64,000 nt of DNA. Origin: Solirubrobacterales bacterium (GTDB lineage Bacteria; Actinomycetota; Thermoleophilia; Solirubrobacterales; Solirubrobacteraceae). Under the pieces are notes generated by a model. That model was not told where the DNA came from and searched no databases. It was given only the letters and a program-made list of their open reading frames with translations. The number at the start of each line of letters is the position of its first letter. Within the stretch, counting starts at the first letter, position 1. Below, piece after piece: positions 49,811 to 58,198 of the stretch. The position numbers and the translations under genes are program-made. The stretch is taken from contig PLFX01000024.1 in the NCBI GenBank assembly GCA_003138355.1, forward strand, positions 1 to 64,000. Direction: 5' to 3'.

Positions 49811-50596
49811 TCAGCTGCGGCACTGGATCGACACGGTCCGCCGCGCGTTGGCGGGCTCGCTGATCGAGCCAGATGGATCAGCTGTCGCGGTCAGTTGCGA
49901 TCCGGCGCTGCAGCGCGGGCCGGTGAACTGCACCGTTACCGCGGCGCCCGCAGCGAGAGTGCTGACGGTCTGCTGGGGTAGCGCAGTGCCGCCGATGTCG
50001 AGGGCGACGGCGAAGGCGCCGGCCGCACCGGCGCCGCCGTTGCGGACCGTCACCGAGTAGTCCTCGGTCGTCGCCGGCGGGGATCCCGGGGCATGCGTGA
50101 TCAAGGCGATGAAGAGATCCGGAGCTGGCACCGGCGCCAGCAACTCGACGCAGGGCGAGCTCACTCCCTTATCGATCCGGATCAGCTGGTGGCGCGCGTT
50201 CAGCCAGCGGTAGTGGACGACGGCGCGGAAGGCGGCGGGCGCCGGCAGGTCAAGCACGTTCTCGTTCGCCGTGAACGTCGTGATGCCGGGATTCGACGTT
50301 TGCCACACGCCGAAGCCCGGCGCCGGCACCTGCGTGAACGTGCCGTGCGGAGCGCGCTCGAAGAGGTCGAAGCTGATCGCCATCGAACGGGTGCGCGGGA
50401 GCGCCAGCATGGTCGCCGTGAAGTGGGCGGAGCGGTCGCCGGCGCTCGCTCCGGTCGTGCAGGCGGTGAGCGTCGCCGAGTCGATTACGCCGGCGCGCGA
50501 GTCGATCGCGCCGGGGCCGCTGGCGCCCATTGCCGGGGCCGCCGCGAAGGCGAGCGCCACAAGGGCGGAGATCAGGATCGTGGCGCGGTTGCGCAT
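49811..50596 (-). CDS. Secreted CARDB-domain protein
   Basis: 261 residues with a signal peptide ([21 protein letters not shown]). The N-terminal 150 residues are beta-rich with no family I recognise; residues about 165-258 match a CARDB (APHP) adhesion-like domain: [51 protein letters not shown]. Four cysteines may form disulfides. Stands alone between etfA and rpmE. Probably extracellular binding; ligand unknown. Confidence 0.7.
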   Translation of the reverse strand: MRNRATILISALVALAFAAAPAMGASGPGAIDSRAGVIDSATLTACTTGASAGDRSAHFTATMLALPRTRSMAISFDLFERAPHGTFTQVPAPGFGVWQTSNPGITTFTANENVLDLPAPAAFRAVVHYRWLNARHQLIRIDKGVSSPCVELLAPVPAPDLFIALITHAPGSPPATTEDYSVTVRNGGAGAAGAFAVALDIGGTALPQQTVSTLAAGAAVTVQFTGPRCSAGSQLTATADPSGSISEPANARRTVSIQCRS

Positions 50597-50603
50597 GACA
50601 ACA

Positions 50604-50609
50604 ATTGAA
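50604..50609 (-). promoter_or_regulatory. Candidate -10 box of the CARDB gene
   Basis: TTCAAT ends seven bases before the ATG at 50596, again without a ribosome binding site. Confidence 0.35.
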
Positions 50610-50641
50610 CACGCCGTGGGGGCGTAGGTTGCGAGACGCTC

Positions 50642-51619
50642 CTATCGACCGTCGCCGCGCGCACGGAGCGCAGCTGCGAGCCGTGGCAGGATCCGGTGCA
50701 GGTCACCGACGATCCCGAGATCGGTGAACTCGAAGATCGGCGCGCGCGCGTCAGTGTTGATGGCGAGGATGCTCTCAGAGCCCTGCATCCCCACCTTGTG
50801 CTGGATCTGCCCGGAGATGCCCGCCGCGATGTACAGCTTCGGTGCGACCGTCTTGCCGGTCTGCCCGACCTGGGCAGCGTAGGGGTACCAGCCGGCGTCG
50901 ACGACCGCGCGCGTCGCGCCAACGGCGGCGGCGGGACCGAAGGCGCGCGCGAGCTCCTCACAGAGCGCGAACGCTTCGGGGCCGCCGAGGCCGCGGCCGC
51001 CGGCAACGACGACCTCGGCCGCCTCGATGTCAGCCTCCTCACCGCCGCGCTGGGCGCCGTGCTCGATCATCCGCACCCGAGTCGCGGGCGCGGACGGCTC
51101 GAACGCGAGATCCTCGACGGGCGCGTCACCCGCCCCGCGGTCGAGCGCCTCGAACGCGCCGATCCGCGCCACGATGATCCCGGCCGGCCCGCTCAGCTCG
51201 ATCTCCGAGATCTGCGAGTCACCGAGGACGGGCCGCTCGGCCACGAGGCGCCCGGCCCGCACGCCGGTCGCTGTCACCTCGACGGCGATGCCGGCGCCCA
51301 GCCGGGCGGCGAGCGCTGCACCCGCCTCGTGGCCGAGGAGCCCGCCGCCGAAGAGCGCGCAGGCGAAACGGCCCTCGCGCATCAGCCCGGCCATCGCGTC
51401 GACGACCGGCTGCGCGACCCCGGCGGGACCGCCGGCTCGGTAGACGCGCGCGGCCCCGTAGCGGCCGAGCGCGGCGCAAGGCGCCTGCCCACCGATCACC
51501 GCGGCGTGCGCCTCACCGCCGAGCTCGCCCGCGAGCCGCGCGCCCTCCGACAGCGCGCCGAGCGAGCTCTTGTTGAACTGGCCGTCGTGGTCGAGGACGT
51601 GGACGAGGACGTCGGCCAT
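50642..51619 (-). CDS. etfA: Electron transfer flavoprotein alpha subunit
   Basis: FAD-binding subunit of ETF, 325 residues. The C-terminal signature is complete: [68 protein letters not shown] (read in pieces). It accepts electrons from acyl-CoA dehydrogenases. Follows etfB by 1 bp. Confidence 0.95.
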   Translation of the reverse strand: MADVLVHVLDHDGQFNKSSLGALSEGARLAGELGGEAHAAVIGGQAPCAALGRYGAARVYRAGGPAGVAQPVVDAMAGLMREGRFACALFGGGLLGHEAGAALAARLGAGIAVEVTATGVRAGRLVAERPVLGDSQISEIELSGPAGIIVARIGAFEALDRGAGDAPVEDLAFEPSAPATRVRMIEHGAQRGGEEADIEAAEVVVAGGRGLGGPEAFALCEELARAFGPAAAVGATRAVVDAGWYPYAAQVGQTGKTVAPKLYIAAGISGQIQHKVGMQGSESILAINTDARAPIFEFTDLGIVGDLHRILPRLAAALRARGDGR

Positions 51620-51620
51620 C

Positions 51621-52412
51621 TCAGATCACGCGCCGCTCGTCGAGCCAGGCGATGATCCGCGCGACGGTCTCCTCGGCGTCCCTGTCCTCGATCATCGTCG
51701 CCTGCGGTCGCCGCGCCGGCTGCTTTACCCCAACCCAGCGCGCACGCGAGCCGGCCGCGCCAACCTGGTCGAGCGCAATGCCCAGGTCGGCCGCAGTGAG
51801 CGTCTCGAGCGGTCTGTTGCGCGCGCCCATGATCGCCTTCAGTGAGGGGTAGCGCGGCTCGTTGAGCGCATCGCCAACGCCCACGAGCGCGGGGAGCTCT
51901 AGCTCGACCGTGTCGTAGCCGTATTCGGCCTGGCGGGCGCAGCGGACGCGCCCGTCGCGTAGCTCCAGCGCAACCACCTGGGTCAGCGCCGGCCAGTGCA
52001 GGTACTCGCCGACCGCAGCGCCGAGGGCATAGCACTCGCCGTCATCGGATTGCTGGCCCGCAAGGACGAGGTCCGGCTCGATTCGCTCGAGCGCGGCGGC
52101 CAGGGCCTGGGCGGTGGCGATCAGGTCGGAGCCCGCGAAGGCGTCGTCGCAGAGATGAACTGAGCGGTCCGCCCCGAGTGAGACGGCTCTGTGGAGTGCG
52201 CGCGACGCGCTCGCGGGCCCCATCGTCACCGCGACGATTTCCTCGACCGCCGCCGAGGGCGTCTCGCGCAGGCGCACCGCCGCCTCGATCGCGTGGGCGT
52301 CGTGCGGATTCAGCGTCCGCTCGCCGCTGCGCTCGAGTCGACCGCTGCGCGGATCGAGTCGCTTGCGAACGGTTGCGTCGGGAATCTCCTTGACGAGAAC
52401 GGCGATCCTCAT
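51621..52412 (-). CDS. etfB: Electron transfer flavoprotein beta subunit
   Basis: 263 residues. It has [19 protein letters not shown], the [22 protein letters not shown] nucleotide-binding region, and [25 protein letters not shown], the ETF beta signature. The ATG overlaps the stop of the B12-binding gene by ATGA and the product pairs with EtfA. Confidence 0.95.
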   Translation of the reverse strand: MRIAVLVKEIPDATVRKRLDPRSGRLERSGERTLNPHDAHAIEAAVRLRETPSAAVEEIVAVTMGPASASRALHRAVSLGADRSVHLCDDAFAGSDLIATAQALAAALERIEPDLVLAGQQSDDGECYALGAAVGEYLHWPALTQVVALELRDGRVRCARQAEYGYDTVELELPALVGVGDALNEPRYPSLKAIMGARNRPLETLTAADLGIALDQVGAAGSRARWVGVKQPARRPQATMIEDRDAEETVARIIAWLDERRVI

Positions 52413-52831
52413 CGAGCAGCGGCGACCGCGGAGCGGATGAACTCGACCGCCGCCTCGGTCTCGGCGCCCGGTGTGAAGACCTCCGCAACACCGAGCGCCT
52501 TGAGCTCTGCGATGTCATCTGCCGGGATCGTCCCGCCAAGGATCACGACGACATGCTCGAGGCCCTCGGCGCGCAGCAGCTCGAGGATCCGCGGCACAAG
52601 CGTCATGTGGGCGCCGGAGAGGATCGAGAGCCCCACGGCGTCGGCGCTCTCCTGCAGCGCCGTCTCGACGATCTGCTCCGGTGTCTGGTGAAGGCCCGTG
52701 TAGATCACGTGCATGCCGGCGTCGCGCAGCGCTCGCGCGATGACCTTCGCGCCGCGGTCGTGACCGTCGAGACCGGGCTTCGCGACGACGACGCGTATCG
52801 GCTTCTCGGTCTGGAGGCTCACGGCTGGCAT
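52409..52831 (-). CDS. Stand-alone B12-binding domain protein (methylmalonyl-CoA mutase small-subunit type)
   Basis: 140 residues, the size of a free cobalamin-binding subunit of acyl-CoA mutases. The DxHxxG motif is [16 protein letters not shown] (histidine is the lower cobalt ligand), followed by EIVYTGLH-like [26 protein letters not shown] and [11 protein letters not shown]. The large catalytic subunit is not in the window. First gene of the etfBA unit, with a TACACT -10 box (52849-52854) about 17 bases before the start. Confidence 0.9.
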   Translation of the reverse strand: MPAVSLQTEKPIRVVVAKPGLDGHDRGAKVIARALRDAGMHVIYTGLHQTPEQIVETALQESADAVGLSILSGAHMTLVPRILELLRAEGLEHVVVILGGTIPADDIAELKALGVAEVFTPGAETEAAVEFIRSAVAAAR

Positions 52832-52848
52832 CAAAGGGCTGCGGCGTG

Positions 52849-52864
52849 AGTGTATTGCGATAAT
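52849..52864. promoter_or_regulatory. Divergent promoter pair (B12-etfBA and pepA)
   Basis: Only 42 bp separate the two start codons. The minus strand has TACACT (52849-52854); the plus strand has GATAAT (52859-52864), nine bases before the pepA ATG. The two -10 boxes almost abut, so simultaneous RNA polymerase binding seems impossible. Confidence 0.5.
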
Positions 52865-52873
52865 GCTCGCCTG

Positions 52874-54301
52874 ATGGACGTGAGAGCCGTGCAGGGCCCG
52901 CCCGAGCAGACGGGTGCCGACACGATCGTCTACGGCGCCTTCGAGGGTGAGCCCGTCGCGACTACCGCGCTCCAGGCGCTGCTCGACAGCGGCGAGGCCA
53001 AGGCGCAGGAGGGTCATATCGCGCTCGCTCACAGCGATGGACGCCGCCAGCTGCTCGTGGGGCTTGGCAAGCGGGAGGAATTCGATGCGGAGCGCGCGCG
53101 CGTCGCCGCAGCGAAAGCCGCGAAGCGCGCGCTCGAGCTCGGCTGCAGCTCGCTCTGCTGGGCTGTTCCCGCCGGCGCCGGCGTGCGCGGCACCGGCGCG
53201 CTCGTCGAGGGCACGATCCTCGCGAGCTACAGCTTCCGGCGCTACAAGACTGACGTTGAGGAGCCGGAGCGCCCGATCGAGGTGCTGACGCTCTGCACGG
53301 AGGTCGACCAGAGCGCCTCGGTGGGACGAGCCGCCGTGGTCGCCGAGGCCGTGAACGCGGCACGCGCGCTCCAGGACATGCCGGCCAACGACATGACACC
53401 GAGCGACCTCGCCGCGCGTGCGACCGAGATTGCCGCGGGCCACGCGAATCTGTCGGCGACGATCGAGCGACGCGAGGAGATCATCGCGCGCGGCATGGGC
53501 GCCTTCGCCGCCGTGGCACAAGGCTCGGCGCAGGAGCCGGCGCTGATCACGCTCCGCTACAGGGGCTCGAACGCGAAGGGCCCTGTGCTCGGATTCGTCG
53601 GCAAGGCCGTGACGTTCGACAGCGGGGGCATCTCGATCAAGCCCTCGCAGTCGATGGAGGAGATGAAGTACGACATGTCGGGCGGTGCGACCGTGCTCGA
53701 GGCGATCGGAGCGATCGCGAAGCTCGAACTGCCCGTCGAGGTCATCGGCGTGGTCGGCGCGACCGAGAACCTGCCTTCCGATCGCTCGGTCAAGCCAGGC
53801 GACGTCGTGCGCACGATGAACAGCAAGACGGTCGAGATCAACAACACCGATGCGGAGGGCCGTCTCGTCCTCGCCGACTGCATAGCGCACGCGATCGCCG
53901 AGGGCGCCGAGCGCGTCATCGACCTCGCGACGCTCACGGGTGCAGCGCTCGTCGCGCTTGGCCACACGTACGCCGCGCTGCTCTCAAACGACGACGAGCT
54001 CGTCGCCGCCCTGACAAGGGCCGGCGATGCCACGGGCGAGATCGTCTGGCGATTGCCGCTGCACGCCGAGTACAAGAAGCTCGTCCGCGGGACGGTCGCC
54101 GATCTCAACAACGCGCCTGAGCGGGGCCTCGCGGGAACGATCCTCGGCGCCGAATTCCTCGCGGCGTTCGCGGGCGAGACGCCGTGGGCGCACCTCGATA
54201 TCGCCGGGACCGCATGGAGCCTCGGCCGCGCGTACGCCGAGAAGGGCGGCTCCGGCTGGGGCGTGCGCCTGCTGGTCGAGCTGGCAGGCGCATCGAGCTG
54301 A
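52874..54301 (+). CDS. pepA: Leucyl aminopeptidase (M17 family)
   Basis: Two-metal cytosolic aminopeptidase, 475 residues, normally a hexamer. The N-terminal macro-like domain is followed by the catalytic domain with [29 protein letters not shown], the signature [13 protein letters not shown] and [17 protein letters not shown] 52874 is chosen from the -10 box and the family N-terminus; an upstream GTG would precede the -10 box. Confidence 0.95.
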   Translation: MDVRAVQGPPEQTGADTIVYGAFEGEPVATTALQALLDSGEAKAQEGHIALAHSDGRRQLLVGLGKREEFDAERARVAAAKAAKRALELGCSSLCWAVPAGAGVRGTGALVEGTILASYSFRRYKTDVEEPERPIEVLTLCTEVDQSASVGRAAVVAEAVNAARALQDMPANDMTPSDLAARATEIAAGHANLSATIERREEIIARGMGAFAAVAQGSAQEPALITLRYRGSNAKGPVLGFVGKAVTFDSGGISIKPSQSMEEMKYDMSGGATVLEAIGAIAKLELPVEVIGVVGATENLPSDRSVKPGDVVRTMNSKTVEINNTDAEGRLVLADCIAHAIAEGAERVIDLATLTGAALVALGHTYAALLSNDDELVAALTRAGDATGEIVWRLPLHAEYKKLVRGTVADLNNAPERGLAGTILGAEFLAAFAGETPWAHLDIAGTAWSLGRAYAEKGGSGWGVRLLVELAGASS

Positions 54302-54597
54302 GCGCCGAATACTCGGGCACGCCGCTGCGGGAAACGTTTGTGTCGGCGTGTTGCAAGGGGAGAGCGTGGCCGTGCATCTCCATGCGCTGACCTGGCTCCA
54401 TGCCAAACGATTGGCTATTCGATCCGAACGGCAGTGGAGCGAGGTCGGGCCTTCTGCGCTGACGTGGCCTGGCAGCGGCTTGCCGACGCGCGAAACCCAA
54501 CACCGCAGGCCAGCGAACGGGTGACCGCCCGTTCAGGCGTGGTGACGCGTCGTGCGCGCGGAGCGCCGACATGGGCTGGGCGTTGACCGGTGCTGGT
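54302..54597. other. Gap after pepA with a hairpin
   Basis: No gene is recognised in these 296 bp. The clearest feature is a perfect 7-bp stem, GAACGGG (54515-54521) and CCCGTTC (54528-54534), around a 6-base loop. It has no following T run, so it could be a terminator of the actinobacterial kind without a U tail, or an operator. Confidence 0.4.
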
Positions 54598-54603
54598 TAG
54601 GAT
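54598..54603 (+). promoter_or_regulatory. GNAT gene -10 box, leaderless type
   Basis: TAGGAT ends seven bases before the GTG at 54611. A TTGACC nearby (54583-54588) is too close to act as its -35. Confidence 0.45.
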
Positions 54604-54610
54604 CTCGGCC

Positions 54611-55066
54611 GTGGGAGATGTTCTCGTGCGGGCAGTGCCGCTCGCGCAGACGCGGCAGCTGCGGCAGACCGTCCTGCGACCGCACGAGACGCTCGAGCAG
54701 CTGGCGGCACACGAGCCCGTCGGCGCGTTCGCGGTTGGCGCGTTCGACGGCGAGGAGTTGATCGCGGTCGGCTTTGTCGCGCCCGACGGAGAGCTCGGCG
54801 CGTGGCGCGTGCGCGGCATGGCGACTGCACCACACGCTCGTGGCAGAGGCGCCGGCACGCTCGTGCTCGAGGCGCTGCTGCGTCACGCGACAACGCGCGG
54901 GGCGCAGCGCATTTGGTGCAACGCTCGCACGCCCGCCCGTTCCCTCTATGAGCGTGCAGGCCTCAGCGTGGTCTCTGAGGCATTTGAGATCCCAGACATC
55001 GGTCCGCACTACGTCATGGAGTTAACTCGCGGCCTTACTCGAGCTACCAGCGGGCCTGATACATGA
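54611..55066 (+). CDS. GNAT family acetyltransferase
   Basis: 151 residues. The acetyl-CoA loop is MATAPHARGRGAGTLVLEALL (R/Q-x-x-G-x-G/A pattern) and the C-terminal half has IWCNARTPARSLYERAGLSVV, where the tyrosine is the usual general acid. Substrate unknown. GTG 54611 is chosen from the -10 spacing; a GTG 21 bases upstream is an alternative. The 3' end overlaps the next gene, on the other strand, by 23 bp. Confidence 0.85.
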   Translation: MGDVLVRAVPLAQTRQLRQTVLRPHETLEQLAAHEPVGAFAVGAFDGEELIAVGFVAPDGELGAWRVRGMATAPHARGRGAGTLVLEALLRHATTRGAQRIWCNARTPARSLYERAGLSVVSEAFEIPDIGPHYVMELTRGLTRATSGPDT

Positions 55067-55580
55067 AATCGGCTGCTGGCCGACCGACCCACTGGGTGAT
55101 GCGCATGGCAAGGATCATGCTGGTCGCAAAACGGGCAGTCTTGAGGCCGGTGAGCTGGCCTGGCTGGCAGCGCAGGTCGTGAGCGGTCTGCGCCCAGGTG
55201 ACGCCACGACTCACCCGAGCTTCGTTCAGTCCGGCGTGTAGCGCCTTCAGATCCCAGCGCGGGCGGCGGTCCGGGCCGCAGGCCGGCAGCGGCGCACCAG
55301 CGTCAAGGCCAGCGCCGGCCAGGAAGCTCTCCGGCGTGCGCTCCAGCCAACGCAGAAAGAACAGTGCGTGCTGGCAGCTCGTGTCGCCACCCTTGCCCAA
55401 GTTACGCAACGTCGAAGGGCTGATCGGATGATTCGCCAGCCCGCGTGCGTCGCGAGCCGCGTTCAATAAGGGCGCCATATCCCAGATCGCCACCGCGGCG
55501 CCAGGCCAGCTGAGTCGTTCAGCCTGGCGCTTGGCATCCAGCGCCGCGTAGAGCGCCTTGCCATCAAACTCTCGCATCAC
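55044..55580 (-). CDS. XRE-type protein with two tandem helix-turn-helix-like repeats
   Basis: 178 residues built of two related halves. Each begins with an aromatic/Asp helix (FDGKALYAALDAKRQAERLSW; WDLKALHAGLNEARVSRGVTW), continues with a helix-turn-helix-like region (ISPSTLRNLGKGGDT; CQPGQLTGLKTARFA) and ends with a short tail (LERTPESFL; VGRPAADFM). This is the pattern of small Cro/C1-like proteins ('...SPSTLSRLxxGRxPD...LLxWLG...F'), here duplicated, with an insertion in the first copy. GTG 55580 or the next ATG is the start. Its local context (acetyltransferase, PadR pair) suggests a late arrival. Confidence 0.6.
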   Translation of the reverse strand: MMREFDGKALYAALDAKRQAERLSWPGAAVAIWDMAPLLNAARDARGLANHPISPSTLRNLGKGGDTSCQHALFFLRWLERTPESFLAGAGLDAGAPLPACGPDRRPRWDLKALHAGLNEARVSRGVTWAQTAHDLRCQPGQLTGLKTARFATSMILAMRITQWVGRPAADFMYQARW

Positions 55581-55717
55581 CAGTCCCGCGCCATCGGATC
55601 GTCCGACCGCGAAGTCTGTCGCAAATTTCGCGAGCAGCCACGTACGACGATCACTGTCACGTTGTCGCGTTGCGCGAGTAGGGAGCGCCTTCCGGAACGA
55701 CGGCTCTCCGGTGGGTT

Positions 55718-56590
55718 CTACAGCGCGCGCAGGGAGCGAAGGCCCCGCGCGGCGCTGACTGCGGCGACCGCGCTCAGGCCGAGCATGCCGATGAACTGGA
55801 TCGCGATGCTGGTCGTGACATTGATCAGCTGGCCCGGACCGTTCCCCGACGCGCCGAAACTGGGTGCGTCGGCGATGACCCCGATCAGGAAGAGGCCAGT
55901 GGCTAGAGCGACCGCTGCCATGCAGAGCGCGACGAGCGCGACGGCGGGCACTGAGAACGCGAATGCGCTCCGCGGCACGTCAATGCGGCGCATGATGGCG
56001 CGCGGCGCGGCCCAGCAGGCGAAGCCGCCGGCTCCGGCGCAGAGCAGGCAAAACCCGAGTAACAGCCAGCCGCCGACGCCGACGTGGTGGTGATGAGCAT
56101 TCATCCACAGAGCGAGTAGGCCGACCGAGCCAGCGAAAACGGCGATCGCCGCCGGTGGGACCGCGATCAGCTTCATGAGCGCCGGGTCACGCGCGCGGCG
56201 TGCCTGTGCCAGCGAGGTTAGGACGAGCGGCGCGGCGGCTAGCGCGAGAGCGGCTGCGCCGACGAGCGCGGCGATCAGAATGACCGAGTGGGAAATGCCG
56301 AGCAGCGGATGGACGTGCTCGGTGTAGTCATCGTTCTCGGTCGTCTTGGCGAAGCCCGAGCCGAAGAAACAGAAGACGATGAAGCAGCCGAGCACGCGGG
56401 CGATCGTGCTTTGCGCGCGGGCCGCCGGCGCTGAGCTGGCGAGCGGTCGCAGGTGCGCGGTCAGGGCACCACGCAGCAGATCCAGCGTGGCGGTAATACT
56501 CGGCGGCGTCTGATCGAGCAATGCGGACATCTCCTCGCGGTAGCGATCGCGCCAAGCCTTCGGATACAGCGAGAGCAAGCGCTGTCTCAT
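55718..56590 (-). CDS. Membrane protein paired with a PadR regulator
   Basis: 290 residues. The N-terminal 50 residues (LLSLYPKAWRDRYREEMSALLDQTP) resemble the cytoplasmic HAAS-like segment found in partners of PadR regulators; about six membrane helices follow. It overlaps the PadR gene by 4 bp, so the two are co-translated. Such pairs often respond to envelope stress, but no transport or enzymatic motif is visible here. Confidence 0.7.
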   Translation of the reverse strand: MRQRLLSLYPKAWRDRYREEMSALLDQTPPSITATLDLLRGALTAHLRPLASSAPAARAQSTIARVLGCFIVFCFFGSGFAKTTENDDYTEHVHPLLGISHSVILIAALVGAAALALAAAPLVLTSLAQARRARDPALMKLIAVPPAAIAVFAGSVGLLALWMNAHHHHVGVGGWLLLGFCLLCAGAGGFACWAAPRAIMRRIDVPRSAFAFSVPAVALVALCMAAVALATGLFLIGVIADAPSFGASGNGPGQLINVTTSIAIQFIGMLGLSAVAAVSAARGLRSLRAL

Positions 56591-56892
56591 GCGCGTACCT
56601 CGGCTGCCGACAGACGGCGCAGGCCAACGCTCGCGACGCGCTCCTGCGCAGTCAACTGCTCGCGAAGCACCGCGGCGCCGGAGCGCGTAAGGCGGTAGGG
56701 GCGGCGGCGATCATCGGCCTCGAGCGGCTCGATCAGGCCGCGCTCCTCGAGACGGGCGATCGCGCCGTAGAGCGTTCCCGGGCCGAGCGTAACTCCGGCG
56801 ATCTCATGCACGTCACGCGTGATCGCATAGCCGTGCTTGGCGCCCTCGGCGAGACTCGCCATGATGAGCAAGGACGGGGCGCTGCTACGCAT
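56587..56892 (-). CDS. PadR family transcriptional regulator
   Basis: 101 residues, the short PadR form: SLLIMASLAEGAKHGYAI, then VTLGPGTLYGAIARLEERGLIEP and RRRPYRLTRSGAAVL, the winged helix. It would act as a dimer and repress itself with its membrane partner. ATG 56892 is chosen by homology and by the -10 box; the frame stays open upstream as a hydrophobic stretch that is probably chance. Confidence 0.9.
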   Translation of the reverse strand: MRSSAPSLLIMASLAEGAKHGYAITRDVHEIAGVTLGPGTLYGAIARLEERGLIEPLEADDRRRPYRLTRSGAAVLREQLTAQERVASVGLRRLSAAEVRA

Positions 56893-56896
56893 TACG

Positions 56897-56917
56897 GTAG
56901 ATCGTAGCACGTAGTAG
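56897..56917 (-). promoter_or_regulatory. PadR promoter with three GTAG repeats
   Basis: The plus strand has GTAG three times at a 7-bp period (56897, 56904, 56911). The minus strand has TACGAT (56901-56906) eight bases before the padR ATG. Repeats on top of the -10 box look like an autoregulatory operator. Confidence 0.45.
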
Positions 56918-57082
56918 TCCGGCGTCGCGCGTAGTGAGCTGCCAATAGCAGGCGCGGTCTTGGCGGCTGCGACACGCCCCAAACCGACGACCAGCAGGAG
57001 TCCGAGAATTGCGTCGAGCTGCCCGGACGTTTCTCCTTCGGGTAGCTTCGCGAGATTGCTAGAACTCGCGAACAAGGCCCGC

Positions 57083-57499
57083 GTGAGCGCCTCTACAAAT
57101 GACTCCGGCACGCCGCTCGCGCGCAAGCTCGCCATCCAGCCAGGCATGCGCGTCGCCGTCCTCGGCGGGCCGCCCGCGCTCGCCGACGAGCTGGGCGCCT
57201 CGAGGGCGCTGCGGGGACGCTACGACGTGATCCTGCTGTGCGCGGGCTCGCTCGCGATGCTCGAGCGGCGGCTGCCGGCGGCGCTCCGCGCGCGCACGGA
57301 GCGCGGAGCGCTGTGGATCGCGTGGCACAAGCGCAGCTCCGGCATCGAGAGCGACCTCCCAGAGAGCGTCGTACGTGAGATCGGCCTCGCCACGGGGCTC
57401 GTCGACAACAAGGTCTGCGCCGTCGACGAGATCTGGGCCGCGCTGCGCATCGTCGCGCGACGGACCGCGGACGCACCGCCGGGCGCCCGCTCGTCGTGA
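57083..57499 (+). CDS. DUF3052 family protein
   Basis: 138 residues. The family pattern is clear: LARKLAIQPGMRVAVLGGP, a central DVILLCAGSLAMLERRLPAAL, GALWIAWHKRSSGIESDLPE and VVREIGLATGLVDNKVCAVDEIW (in pieces). These proteins are common in actinobacteria and have no established function. GTG 57083 has AAGG five bases upstream. Confidence 0.85.
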   Translation: MSASTNDSGTPLARKLAIQPGMRVAVLGGPPALADELGASRALRGRYDVILLCAGSLAMLERRLPAALRARTERGALWIAWHKRSSGIESDLPESVVREIGLATGLVDNKVCAVDEIWAALRIVARRTADAPPGARSS

Positions 57500-57524
57500 A
57501 GCCGCCCGCAGCTGGAAACAGTCC

Positions 57525-57530
57525 TACCAT
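57525..57530 (+). promoter_or_regulatory. LON-domain gene -10 box, leaderless type
   Basis: TACCAT ends seven bases before GTG 57538. Confidence 0.45.
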
Positions 57531-57537
57531 CAGCGGC

Positions 57538-58158
57538 GTGAGTCGCGAATCGCAGTTCCCGCTCTTCCCGCTCGGGCTAGTCGCGCTGCCCGGCGAGGAG
57601 GTTGCGCTGCACATCTTCGAGGAGCGCTACCGCGTGATGATCGAGGAGTGCATCAGCGCGAGCCGCGAGTTCGGGATTGTGTGGCTCGCCGAGGACGAGC
57701 TCAAGCCGGTCGGCTGCACGTGTGCCGTCGACCGCGTGCTCGAGCGGATGGGTGACGGGCGCTTCAACGTGCTCGTGCGCGGGCGGCGGCCATTCCGGCT
57801 GATCGAGCGCGAAGACTCGCTCCCCTATCCGGCCGGGACGATCGAAGCGCTCGAGGACGAAGTCGAGTTGCTCGACGCCAAAGCGACGGAGGACGCGCAT
57901 GCCGCCTACGCGACGCTTGTCGAGGCCGCGATCGACAGCCAGCCGGAGGCGGCGCAGCTCGCCGGGATGAACGCCTACGACATGGCGAGAACGATCGAGT
58001 TCGGCCTGGACGCAAAGCAGGAGCTGCTCGAGCTGCGTTCGGAGAACGCGCGGATGCGACTGTTGGCACGGATGCTGCGAGCGGCGCTGCGCCAGCTCGA
58101 GCTCACCGACCGCGCAGGAGAGCGGGCACGCTCGAACGGGAAGGTGCGGTTCGCGTAG
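57538..58158 (+). CDS. LON substrate-binding (N-terminal) domain protein
   Basis: 206 residues comprising only the Lon N-terminal domain: FPLFPLGLVALPGEEVALHIFEERYRVMIEE (in pieces), then CTCAVDRVLERMGDGRFNVLVRGRRPFRL, and a helical C-terminal part. There is no AAA+ or protease domain. Free LON domains are widespread; a role in substrate recognition is inferred only. GTG 57538 matches the -10 box and the family start; a GTG at 57496 overlapping the DUF3052 stop is the alternative. Confidence 0.85.
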   Translation: MSRESQFPLFPLGLVALPGEEVALHIFEERYRVMIEECISASREFGIVWLAEDELKPVGCTCAVDRVLERMGDGRFNVLVRGRRPFRLIEREDSLPYPAGTIEALEDEVELLDAKATEDAHAAYATLVEAAIDSQPEAAQLAGMNAYDMARTIEFGLDAKQELLELRSENARMRLLARMLRAALRQLELTDRAGERARSNGKVRFA

Positions 58159-58198
58159 TCGCGGCGGGTTAGAAGCTGCGGATCGGGTTTGACTCGCG

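Noticed and set aside
56960-57082. Upstream extension of the DUF3052 frame, and of the padR frame on the other strand
   Set aside because: Both frames are open by base composition. Family homology starts only at 57083 and 56892, where start signals also occur.
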